Positions 1-7,118 of a DNA stretch of 47,556 bases are shown here, one piece after another. The notes beneath the pieces were generated by a model, which worked only from the letters and a program-made list of their open reading frames with translations, searched no databases and was not told the origin of the DNA. Source of the DNA: Ramicandelaber brevisporus (lineage: Eukaryota; Kickxellomycota; Ramicandelaberales; Ramicandelaberaceae); assembly GCA_025201865.1 (NCBI GenBank), contig MU602674.1:85767-133322 (forward strand), in the 5' to 3' direction. Each line of letters begins with the position of its first letter. Positions within the stretch are counted from its first letter, which is position 1. A program made the translations under genes and the position numbers.

Positions 1-426
1 TTCGTGCGCTGCGATTCCATGTGATTCTATGGATAGTTAGTTGAAGAACAGTATCATCAGCTTCACTAACATCGATGCCGTTTGCACTAAATAGTTCACC
101 CAGTCTCTTCACTGCCTGTTCTTTTGTTAGAGGCAGTGCAAACTTCGCTACAGTCGCATTTGGCTTCGGCAATAAACCAGCCAAACTGCTTGTTGGTTCA
201 AATCGCTGTCTCAGGTATTCATTGTCATAAATAAAGCGCTCTGGTCCAAATGACCATGCAACTGCATATCTTGTCGTATTGGCCGAGGTCTGCTGAAGAG
301 ATGGTTTGATTAGTCCAATTACATAGTTATCAATAGAGTTCTCACGTAAACAAGCGACCACGGCCTCAACTGATGATTTGATGCCCAGTAGTGAACTGTA
401 CCATTTGACAGGCGAAGATGACCCAA

Positions 427-480
<54 letters not shown>

Positions 481-1300
481 GGTTTAGCAATGAAATGCTT
501 TCTCGGATCATATCGCATACAAACTGACTTTCTCCACCTTCTGTGATCATCTCATTTTTTGTTCCAACCCAATATGCTTTATCACTCTCACTGGCTGCTG
601 CTGTTTCAGTGTCATTTTTGTGCTGAAACTTTGGCTTCTTTGCATTGCGCCGCTCTACAATGTCATCTTCGTATTTGTAAAATGGAGGGTTGCACATTGT
701 AAAGTCAAACTGGACTTGCTCATTGCTACTTTCACTCTTGCTGATTTTGTTGAGAATAATGTCCATTGGCAGCTTTACAGACTGATCTGGATTCAATACA
801 ATAGAAACGGAACCACTCAACTTGTTTCGTTCGACATTCTTCATGGCATAATCAATCGATCTTGAATCAATATCGGTTCCAACCATCTTTACTCTCCTGT
901 CTTTGATCAATCTACTTGCCAACAGTGGATAAATACAGCTTGCCCCACATCCAATGTCAATTCCATAAACAGTGTCCATGTCCTTGTCTGCACTTGTCGC
1001 ATGTACAATCGTCATTATCCATTCAAGATAGCTGGCACGGTTGGGCACAGTTGGACACAAAGAATCCGCTGGCATCTCAATTGCCAGGCCAAAGTCTTCC
1101 TTGAGCAACGCGTAGTTGATCTCACGAACAACGTTTGGATCGCCAAAGTTCAACACAGCTCGCTGTCGTTTACGCGCTCCTCCTTCGCTGTCACCACTCT
1201 CATCTTGCTCAGATGAGTTGATTAGTTTGCTCAACTGCGGGTGTTTGTCTGCTAACCTCGCGTAATCTGGCAACTTGTCTGCATACGGGCTTTTGAACAT
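1..1300 (-). CDS. METTL16: METTL16-type U6/mRNA N6-adenosine methyltransferase (C-terminus runs off the window)
   Basis: Reading the minus strand from an ATG at 1298-1300 (first ATG after an in-frame TAA) gives 433 open codons to the window edge. Near the N-terminus there is a KLPDYARLADKHP block, then LNFGDPNVVREINYALLKEDFG, then the SAM-binding GIDIGCGASCIYPLL and the catalytic CNPPF (NPPF) motif. Further on come EGGESQFV and a Y-AVAWSFG segment. All of these occur in the same order in human METTL16, which methylates U6 snRNA and the MAT2A mRNA hairpins. A run of 18 Gln (428-481) is inserted inside the methyltransferase domain, just before the WYSSLLG strand. The gene lies 63 bp downstream of DCTN3 on the same strand. 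I am confident of the family; whether the C-terminal RNA-binding extension exists cannot be seen. Confidence 0.92.
428..481 (-). repeat. CAA/CAG trinucleotide run encoding Gln18 in METTL16
   Basis: Eighteen consecutive Gln codons on the minus strand, mostly CAA with CAG interspersed. The run lies within the METTL16 catalytic domain and keeps the frame. Confidence 0.95.
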
Positions 1301-1363
1301 TACACAATGCTCTTAATAGTAATAGTACTGGGATAGGAATTAGGATAGGAGGCGTGTTGTGTT

Positions 1364-2188
1364 TTAAAGTTGGGTCTTTTGTTTCTTTTTCTCGGCTTGA
1401 GTCACCAGGTGTTCCAAGTTCGATAACTGCGCGTCCCATGTTACAAACATTTGCGACAGATTCGTCACTAACGAATGATGCCAATCCGTCATGTTTGCAA
1501 CCTGCAGTGCCAAGTTATTAGCTTCCGTGGTCTGAATCGAGTGTTCCTTGGCCAGCTCGCGAATCCGGTCAGCATGCTTGGTGGAAAATGTGGCAAACTC
1601 GGGTGGATTGATGAACTTTTCAAGCTCGCTAAACTGGTGAGAAGCACTTTCGATGGCAGCAAACTCGTTGGCAGCGTCAAGAACGAGCTCGGCTTTGGCC
1701 CGAGCCGACAGCAAGTTGGATTCTTCAGCTAATGTCAGCCCAGCAGAGCCGATGGAGTTTGACGATGCTGCAGTACCAGCACCAGCTGTTGCTGCCGATG
1801 TCGCTGAGGAGAGGAGGAGATTAGGTGTTTCGAGGATGGATCGGATGAGTGGATAAGCGGTATCATGCTTTGAGAGTAAGCCTTGAATGGCCGGCTCCAA
1901 GTTTGCCAACGCCTTAAGTCGCTCTGCAACCTTCAGGATGCGTTCCTGAGCAACCAATGTTGATGCAGCAGAGGATGCTTGTTCAGCATTACCAGCACTG
2001 CCAATGGCTGGAATTGGCTCGTCGTCCTGAGTAGCGCTCAAAGAAGGTGAGATCGCAAACAGTGGATATTGCTGAGCGTTACGACCACTCGTGGCATACA
2101 CAGTGTGTTCAAGCTGTGCCAAACGCAACGACAGAGCCTGTAGCGAGTCCACCGTCGCGTCAAGAGTCTGTGTGTCTGCCCTCGTCAT
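1364..2188 (-). CDS. DCTN3: Dynactin subunit 3 (p24/p22)
   Basis: A 274-aa protein starting at the ATG at 2186-2188. The N-terminus (LQALSLRLAQLEHTVY) matches the LQARVEELERWVYG start of animal DCTN3. The C-terminal half (HADRIRELAKEHSIQ..., then MFVTWDAQLSNLEHLV) matches the family's HAARLQRLAQIHIQQ and FVQWDELLCQLE segments. DCTN3 forms part of the dynactin shoulder, a mostly alpha-helical complex that links the p150 projection to the Arp1 filament and supports dynein cargo transport. The protein is about 90 residues longer than the roughly 186-aa animal form because of Ala/Ser-rich inserts around residues 35-65 and 125-150. It is divergent from RRP43 across a 143-bp gap. The assignment rests on pattern matching from memory but holds across both ends. 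Confidence 0.82.
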   Translation of the reverse strand: MTRADTQTLDATVDSLQALSLRLAQLEHTVYATSGRNAQQYPLFAISPSLSATQDDEPIPAIGSAGNAEQASSAASTLVAQERILKVAERLKALANLEPAIQGLLSKHDTAYPLIRSILETPNLLLSSATSAATAGAGTAASSNSIGSAGLTLAEESNLLSARAKAELVLDAANEFAAIESASHQFSELEKFINPPEFATFSTKHADRIRELAKEHSIQTTEANNLALQVANMTDWHHSLVTNLSQMFVTWDAQLSNLEHLVTQAEKKKQKTQL

Positions 2189-2331
2189 CGCTATCGTCGT
2201 AGTTGCCGTAGTCGTAGTCGCTGTTGGTAGTTGTCAAACAGAAAAAGGAAGAAAAATAATCGAAGAAAAAACACACACAAAAGAAACAAAAGAAACAGAT
2301 CAGCAGCAACAGCAGCAGCTTTGTGATCGAA
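2189..2331. promoter_or_regulatory. Bidirectional promoter region DCTN3 / RRP43
   Basis: Only 143 bp separate the two divergent ATGs, so both 5'UTRs and core promoters must lie here. The DCTN3 side has a CGTCGTAGT-like tract. The RRP43 leader is A-rich with AAAGAAAC and CAGCAG repeats. I see no clear TATA box. Confidence 0.6.
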
Positions 2332-3294
2332 ATGACTTTGCTGCCAGCACCAATCTACGAGCGTGTACTGCCGACCGAGTTTTATGACAGGTTTGTATCG
2401 AGCAGCGGCATCCGTCCCGATGGTCGCTCTCCTACAGAGTTTCGTCCAACTTCCATTAAGCGCAGTAACAACAGCAACAGCAGCAACTCGAACGAAAGCA
2501 GTTCGGTGATCTCAAACACGCTTGGATCCGCCGTGATCCGCCTTGGTGGAACAACCGTCATGTGCGGCATTAAAGGCGAAGCAGCTGAGCCACGTGTTGG
2601 ACAACCAAATCGTGGATACTTGGTACCGAATGTTGAGATGAATGCAACGTGTTCAGCTTCCTTTAAAGGAGGTCCGCCAAGTGAAACAGCACAGGTGGTC
2701 TCGCAGTACATTAGTCAGATCCTGAGCGATGTCGAAAGCAGGCTGCTGATCACTGCATCAAAGGGCAGCAGTGATAAAATGGACATCGACGGTCAAGATG
2801 AAGAGGAGGAAACGGGACCACTGGTGATTGAGAGTGGTAAGATTGTATGGTGTCTGTACATTGACATTGTGGTGGTTGCATATGATGGAAATGTCCTCGA
2901 TGCCGCACTGCTTGCCGCACTGGCTGCTCTCGCTGATGTGAGATTACCACCAGCCACTATTGACGAAAAGCTCGGAGCAACCGTTTGCGACTACGACACT
3001 CCAATTTCTGGTAGAAAGCCACTCTTCACAAAGCAAAATGGCCAAGAGTTTGCATTCCCATCAACTTTTGTCATTACAGGCGACGGTACTCGGGTAGCTG
3101 CTGATCCGACCGAGAAGGAAGAGAATGGCACTATTGCCGATGGATATTACACAGTACTGGTGACACCGAGTGGACAGATTCACGGAACTTGGTTGAGATG
3201 CTCATCAAGAACTTCGCTGCCATTTAGTACAATGAAGGACTTGTATAGCCAAGCAGTCAACCGAGCCAAATCACTCGCTTCTTTAATGAACTAA
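2332..3294 (+). CDS. RRP43: Exosome complex core subunit RRP43 (EXOSC8)
   Basis: A 320-aa RNase PH-like protein. I place the start at the ATG at 2332; the open frame extends three codons upstream only through a GTG. The family RPDGR motif follows at about residue 30, then SAVIRLGGTTVMCGIK and GYLVPNVEMNATCSASFKGG. The domain ends with GKIVWCLYIDI-V-YDGNVLDAALLAAL, all diagnostic of EXOSC8/Rrp43. The protein is a structural subunit of the six-member exosome ring in nucleus and cytoplasm and is not expected to have phosphorolytic activity. It is longer than the human form (about 276 aa) because of a low-complexity Asn/Ser insert after RPDGR and an acidic KMDIDGQDEEEE insert at about residue 150. 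Confidence 0.93.
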   Translation: MTLLPAPIYERVLPTEFYDRFVSSSGIRPDGRSPTEFRPTSIKRSNNSNSSNSNESSSVISNTLGSAVIRLGGTTVMCGIKGEAAEPRVGQPNRGYLVPNVEMNATCSASFKGGPPSETAQVVSQYISQILSDVESRLLITASKGSSDKMDIDGQDEEEETGPLVIESGKIVWCLYIDIVVVAYDGNVLDAALLAALAALADVRLPPATIDEKLGATVCDYDTPISGRKPLFTKQNGQEFAFPSTFVITGDGTRVAADPTEKEENGTIADGYYTVLVTPSGQIHGTWLRCSSRTSLPFSTMKDLYSQAVNRAKSLASLMN

Positions 3295-3745
3295 TTAAAC
3301 ACAAACTTAAAAACACTTTGTTGAAAGAGTAATGACGTTGTGAATTATGTCAGCGATCTGGGGACCAAATTCCTTCTTCCTCTACTCTCCCCCCTGAATT
3401 AACACACAAACCCTGTGTGTAGTTGATTTTTGAGGTCAGGGTATGTTTAACGAACACGAGGTCGTCGTCATTAGACTGTTGTCATTAGACTGATGTCATT
3501 GGACTTGTATCCCCCGGCCCATCTTCTCTGTTGCTAGTTTTCTTTTGACAGAAAGGGTGAGGTTATTGAAGTGCGGGTACACATCTAACCGCATGTCTTG
3601 TTAACGATATATAAAACGTGGGCATGCTGGCACTTGCGCACCACCTTTACTTCCGTCCAAACTCAACCTCACACACACTCAACCCATCCTCCCCCTCCCC
3701 CTTCTTGCCTCCACCGCTCATTCATCTTTCCATCCACTATTTACA
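3295..3745. other. Intergenic: RRP43 3' end and lysozyme-1 promoter
   Basis: Holds the RRP43 3'UTR, a GTCATTAGACTGTTGTCATTAGACTG short duplication near 3467-3492, and the upstream region and pyrimidine-rich 5'UTR of the first lysozyme. I see no gene in it. Confidence 0.6.
3608..3616 (+). promoter_or_regulatory. TATA box of GH24 lysozyme 1
   Basis: TATATAAAA, a consensus TATA element whose TATAAAA part starts 136 bp upstream of the lysozyme ATG and is followed by a pyrimidine/CCT-rich leader. Lysozyme 2 and the glutathione peroxidase have TATA-like elements at nearly the same distance. Confidence 0.7.
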
Positions 3746-4267
3746 ATGAAGTTCTTCTCCGCTGTTACTGCCGTGGTTGCTGCCACTGCTGCCACTCTCC
3801 CGAGCCTCGTTAGTGCTGGCCACAAAATGAGCTCAAGTGGTCTTGACCTCCTCAAGGAATTCGAGGGCTGGCGCGCCAACTACTACCGCGATTCTGCGGG
3901 ATACTGGACCATTGGCTACGGCCACTACTGCGGCAAGTCTAAGTGCTCGTCTATCCATGAACCCATCTCCAAGGCCACTGGTACTTCCATCCTCGCCAAG
4001 GACGTTGGCTGGGCCGAAAACTGCGTCAACACCAACACTCCAAACGTGACTCAGCAGCAGTTTGATGCGTTGGTGAGCTTCACATTCAACCTGGGATGCG
4101 GAGGATACAAGGGCTCGAGCGTGATGAGCTATGTGAAGCAGAAGAAGATCAAGGCAGCGGCGGATGCCTTCCTGCGCTATAACCATGCTGGCGGTAAGGT
4201 CGTGGCCGGTCTGACCAATCGCCGCAAGAAGGAGCGTGCTCTCTTCTGCAAGTCTGGTGGCTGCTAA
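3746..4267 (+). CDS. Secreted GH24 (T4-type) lysozyme 1
   Basis: A 173-aa protein with an N-terminal signal peptide (hydrophobic, about residues 1-24, likely cleaved after VSA). The mature domain has the GH24 catalytic layout E-x8-D-x5-T, in FEGWRANYYRD followed by SAGYWTIGYGH. This spacing is the same as Glu11-Asp20-Thr26 of T4 lysozyme. FDALVSFTFNLGCGG and a C-terminal NRRKKER segment also fit the family, which cleaves the beta-1,4 bond between MurNAc and GlcNAc in bacterial peptidoglycan. Six cysteines, all shared with the downstream paralogue, suggest disulfides suited to secretion. The ATG is preceded by ACA and a good TATA box. A bacterial or phage origin of the family is likely; an antibacterial or nutritional role is inference. 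Confidence 0.93.
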   Translation: MKFFSAVTAVVAATAATLPSLVSAGHKMSSSGLDLLKEFEGWRANYYRDSAGYWTIGYGHYCGKSKCSSIHEPISKATGTSILAKDVGWAENCVNTNTPNVTQQQFDALVSFTFNLGCGGYKGSSVMSYVKQKKIKAAADAFLRYNHAGGKVVAGLTNRRKKERALFCKSGGC

Positions 4268-4973
4268 ATGGCATTTTAAACGCGCTCTTCCTCTCTTTTT
4301 CCACTCCTATTTTGAACTGTTAAACGATTGTTGGCGACCGACTCTATTCAAAACTGCCTATCACTTCAGAGCCCGCTATTAAAGTTATTTAAGAGGCACT
4401 TGCCTGTTCAACAGAGCAGATGATACTAGGACTCAAGTTGTTGAGTGGAGTTGATTAAATTGTTTGCTACTAGTCTTCTTCCCAGTCTTCTTCCCAGTCT
4501 ACTCCATGTTCAATAAATGACTTGTGAACTGAAAGTGCGATTCCTCAGAGAACTCAGTACCCCGCATCTTTGTCTTCTCCAGAGAGAATTATAACACACT
4601 CTCTTGCATTTTTGTTTTATTTGAGTAACATACATGACATCACAATCAGAGGGGTTGAACACGATGGCAGCAAGTCTGTTGCCGGAGGAGGATTGATGTT
4701 GCCAACTGTACTCGCGCCAACACATTGACCATGCCAGTCAAACATTCATCATCGATTGTTGGTCTGGGTACATTTCTGGAAGAAGGAGAGGAGAGGAGAG
4801 TCGTAGTGGTCACGGTCTTACGAACTTAATCAATATAAGAGAGAGTGGATTCGTGGGATGGTTGGCTCATTTGATATGTAACAATCATCAGTCATCATCG
4901 CTGTTCACTTCTCACAACCACCACTACCACCACCAATAGTAACAACAGCATTGACTGTCTTTCTTTCAATTCT
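4268..4973. other. Intergenic between the two lysozyme genes
   Basis: 706 bp with the 3'UTR of lysozyme 1 and a 12-bp direct repeat (AGTCTTCTTCCC, 2.5 copies, 4472-4500). It also holds a short GGAGAGGAGAGGAGAG tract near 4785 and the lysozyme-2 promoter. I see no convincing coding region. Confidence 0.6.
4834..4839 (+). promoter_or_regulatory. TATA-like element of lysozyme 2
   Basis: TATAAG in CAATATAAGAG, 140 bp upstream of the ATG. It is weaker than the lysozyme-1 element but at almost the same distance. Confidence 0.5.
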
Positions 4974-5480
4974 ATGAAACTGCTTTCAACCGGTATTGTC
5001 GCCTTGGTTGCGTCCTCCGCTGCCGTGTCCGCTCTCAAGATGAGCCCTGAAGGTCTCGATATGCTCAAAGGCTTTGAAGGCTTTCGTAACCATTACTATC
5101 GAGATTCTGCGGGAAACTGGACGATTGGGTATGGCCACAACTGCGACAAGTCCAAATGTGCCAATATTCACGAGCCCCTCTTCGAGCCTGATGCTCGTAA
5201 CATCCTCGCAGGAGACGTCGGAGGTGCTGAACACTGCGTCAACACCAATACTCCAAATTTGAAGCAGCATCAATTTGATGCATTGGTGAGTTTCACATAC
5301 AACTTGGGATGCCATGGATACACGGGTTCGAAGTTGATGGAGTTTGTGAAGAACAAGAATTGGAAGGCAGCGGCGGGTGATTTTGTGCACTATGATCATT
5401 CTGGCGGTAAGGAAGTGCCAGGTTTGAAAACTCGCCGTCTGAAGGAGAGTGCCCACTTCTGCAGCATGGGTGGTTGCTAA
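4974..5480 (+). CDS. Secreted GH24 (T4-type) lysozyme 2, tandem paralogue
   Basis: A 168-aa protein with a signal peptide (about residues 1-20, cleaved near VSA). The catalytic layout E-x8-D-x5-T is intact (FEGFRNHYYRD, then SAGNWTIGYGH). The mature 146 residues align with lysozyme 1 without a gap; I count 95 identities by hand, about 65 percent. All six cysteines are kept. The charge patterns differ: lysozyme 2 has lost several of the basic residues of lysozyme 1 (for example KKIKAAADAFLRY versus KNWKAAAGDFVHY), which may tune cell-wall or substrate preference. The same orientation and close spacing indicate a local duplication. Both copies look functional. Confidence 0.93.
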   Translation: MKLLSTGIVALVASSAAVSALKMSPEGLDMLKGFEGFRNHYYRDSAGNWTIGYGHNCDKSKCANIHEPLFEPDARNILAGDVGGAEHCVNTNTPNLKQHQFDALVSFTYNLGCHGYTGSKLMEFVKNKNWKAAAGDFVHYDHSGGKEVPGLKTRRLKESAHFCSMGGC

Positions 5481-5797
5481 TTAACATTTTTAAATGCTCT
5501 CTATCTCAATCTCTCTCTTTTACTCTTTGTTTTTATTCAAGCAGATTCATATTGTTCACGTTTATGGCTCGGAGCATCGGATGTTGTCAAATTCTGCTGT
5601 CTCCTTGTGTCACACTCAAGAACCAGTCCAGCCAATCACATTATTTGGACGTGATTTATAAGACACTACTGTCGTCGCTGTTACCAAAAAACTCCTTCGT
5701 TTTTGTGTGGGTTGACACGTTTTCCTTTTTGCTCCTTTTGCCTCATCACTACAACTTTATTTTCTCTTTCCTTACGCTACACCAGCCTCAAATAGTA
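5481..5797. other. Intergenic: lysozyme-2 3'UTR and GPx promoter
   Basis: 317 bp of T-rich sequence. A TTTATAAG element (5655-5662) lies about 141 bp upstream of the GPx ATG, followed by a pyrimidine-rich leader (CTCCTTTTGCC). An open frame continues upstream from the GPx ATG through this region, but it is low-complexity and not conserved-looking, so I treat it as 5'UTR. Confidence 0.6.
5655..5662 (+). promoter_or_regulatory. TATA box of the selenoprotein GPx
   Basis: TTTATAAG with TATAAG starting at 5657, 141 bp upstream of the ATG. The lysozyme genes have TATA-like elements at matching distances. Confidence 0.55.
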
Positions 5798-6346
5798 ATG
5801 AGCGAAAGCACCCACTTCGCCTTCTCAGGCGTGGACATTGACGGCAAGACTGTCGCCATGTCCCAGTTCCAAAGCTTTGTCACCGTCCACGTCAACGTCG
5901 CGTCCAAGTGAGGCTTGACGGACCAGAACTACAAGGAGATTTGCGCGCTCGCCGAGGCGTACCATGCCCGCGGCCTGCGCTTCGTGCTGTGGCCGTGCAA
6001 CCAGTTTGGCGGTCAAGAGCCAGGCGATGCTGCCCAGATCAAGGCATTTGCTGGCAAGTACGGTGTTGTGAACGATGGCGAGCGCTGGACCCTTATGGAG
6101 AAGGGCGATGTCAATGGCAAAGATGCGCATCCGCTGTGGAAGTGGATGCAGAATATATTGACAGGCTTTTTGGTCAACTCGATCAAGTGGAACTTTAGCA
6201 AGTTTGTGTTTGCTAGAGATGGACGTCCAGTTGAGCGATTTGGACCCAAAGACTCGCCAAACAAGATGATACCGGTGATTGAGAAGCTGCTGGCAGAGAA
6301 TGCTCCATCTGCGGCGGCTGCTGCTGAATCCACCACCAGTGCCTGA
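5798..6346 (+). CDS. GPX: Selenocysteine-containing glutathione peroxidase (GPX4-like), TGA codon 38 read as Sec
   Basis: The frame from the ATG at 5798 to the TGA at 6344-6346 gives 182 residues if the TGA at 5909-5911 (codon 38) is decoded as selenocysteine. That TGA sits in NVASK-U-GLTDQNY, the exact catalytic site of GPX4 (NVASQUGKTEVNY). The rest of the tetrad is present: Gln73 in NQFGGQEPG (35 residues after Sec, as in GPX4) and Trp131-Asn132 in IKWNF. DVNGKDAHPLWKWM is typical of the monomeric phospholipid-hydroperoxide type. A SECIS-like structure lies in the 3'UTR. There is no signal peptide, so the enzyme is probably cytosolic and reduces lipid or hydrogen peroxides. Standard annotation would split this into a truncated 37-aa peptide and a headless downstream open frame. 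The alternative, a nonsense pseudogene, is unlikely given full-length conservation and the SECIS. Confidence 0.92.
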
Positions 6347-6450
6347 GTGCACTTGGCGGGCGGGCGGGGGATGATGATGAACAAGTCTTTAGGTTAAAGT
6401 TGGGGGTGTTTATGGTATTGTAAAAGTTTTACAGCAGTTGGTAGGATCAA

Positions 6451-6530
6451 CCAAGGATGACGCGCACTCTGCAGAAAGCTAATCCCAAACATTGTGTTTT
6501 TTGGGCTGTGGGCGTGTGCCGACTGGATTA
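6451..6530 (+). promoter_or_regulatory. SECIS element in the GPx 3'UTR (type II-like)
   Basis: The 5' core ATGA is at 6457-6460 and the 3' core GA at 6521-6522, giving the tandem G-A/A-G quartet, with C6461 opposite C6520 as the N-N pair. Helix II pairs 6462-6467 with 6514-6519 and 6469-6474 with 6506-6512 (one T-C mismatch, one bulged G, some G-U). The conserved AA follows at 6475-6476 in a 5' bulge. Above it a mini-stem CCCAAA (6484-6489) pairs with TTTGGG (6500-6505) around a 10-nt loop. The core starts 111 nt after the stop codon. Helix I below the core is weak. In eukaryotes this structure recruits SBP2 and eEFSec to recode UGA. Confidence 0.85.
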
Positions 6531-6773
6531 TCAGCATTTCATCACCATCAAGCTCGATTCTCTAAATCTCCTTGTAGGGGCTTGATGACACGAGGAATGC
6601 ATGATGCCGTTTGGTTTATTTAATGATCTGACTCTGTTTCTGTGAACTTTTGCACACTCTAAGTGCTCTTGCCTTTGGCCGCTTGTTCTCTCATCTTTTG
6701 TTTTTGCTTCTTTAAAAAAGTCTTCTCTTTAATGATGGGGTCTCAAAATATATGGAAAGGTGAGAAGGTGTGT
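6531..6773. other. Intergenic between GPx SECIS and the convergent secreted-protein gene
   Basis: About 240 bp shared by the 3' ends of the GPx gene (plus strand) and the 114-aa secreted-protein gene (minus strand). It is T-rich with no gene visible. Confidence 0.5.
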
Positions 6774-7118
6774 TTAAAAGCGAATGCATGGACGGCCACG
6801 AAGGATGAGACCGCCTTCAACGTGCTCGTATCCTTCGGTGCAGAGCAGCACGCCATTGCCGAAGCTCTGGCCAACTTGAGTCTCAATCCGGTTGGAGAAG
6901 CTCATGTTATCCGTGATAGTGTTGACCATGAAGCTGTCCTCGCTTGAAGAGATGTAGTAATGGCCAAAGTAGTCACCTCCTGGAGTTGTGTAGGTAGTAA
7001 CGGACGACACAGATGCACCGTTGCGGTTAACGTCCATGCAGACACGCCCGTTGCAAACGACAGTGCCGGCCAAAGCAGCTCCACCAAACAAGCCAAGGGA
7101 GACGAGGAGAATCTTCAT
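6774..7118 (-). CDS. Small secreted protein, 114 aa, unknown function
   Basis: Starts at the ATG at 7116-7118; two codons upstream in frame exist only through a TTG. The N-terminus MKILLVSLGLFGGAALA is a clear signal peptide. The mature part (about 97 aa) begins GTVVCNGRVCMDVNRNG and contains four cysteines, in VVCNGRVC, LLCTEG and RGRPCIRF. It is rich in Ser, Thr, Gly and Tyr with beta-type alternation. I do not recognise a family. It lies among the lysozymes and another small secreted protein, so a role at the cell surface or against other organisms is possible but unproven. The ATG context (CAATGAAGATT) resembles the starts of the other secreted genes here. Confidence 0.7.
   Translation of the reverse strand: MKILLVSLGLFGGAALAGTVVCNGRVCMDVNRNGASVSSVTTYTTPGGDYFGHYYISSSEDSFMVNTITDNMSFSNRIETQVGQSFGNGVLLCTEGYEHVEGGLILRGRPCIRF

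Noticed and set aside
190-210. GGTTCAAATCGC as a possible tRNA B box
   Set aside because: It lies inside METTL16 coding sequence with no tRNA arms around it.
5474-5911. Upstream extension of the GPx frame as a separate 145-aa protein ending at the TGA
   Set aside because: The upstream part is T-rich leader-like sequence, and the conserved protein begins at the ATG at 5798 and continues past the TGA.
5915-6346. The downstream GPx part as an independent 143-aa gene
   Set aside because: It begins at a TTG and lacks the catalytic residue; it is the second part of the selenoprotein.
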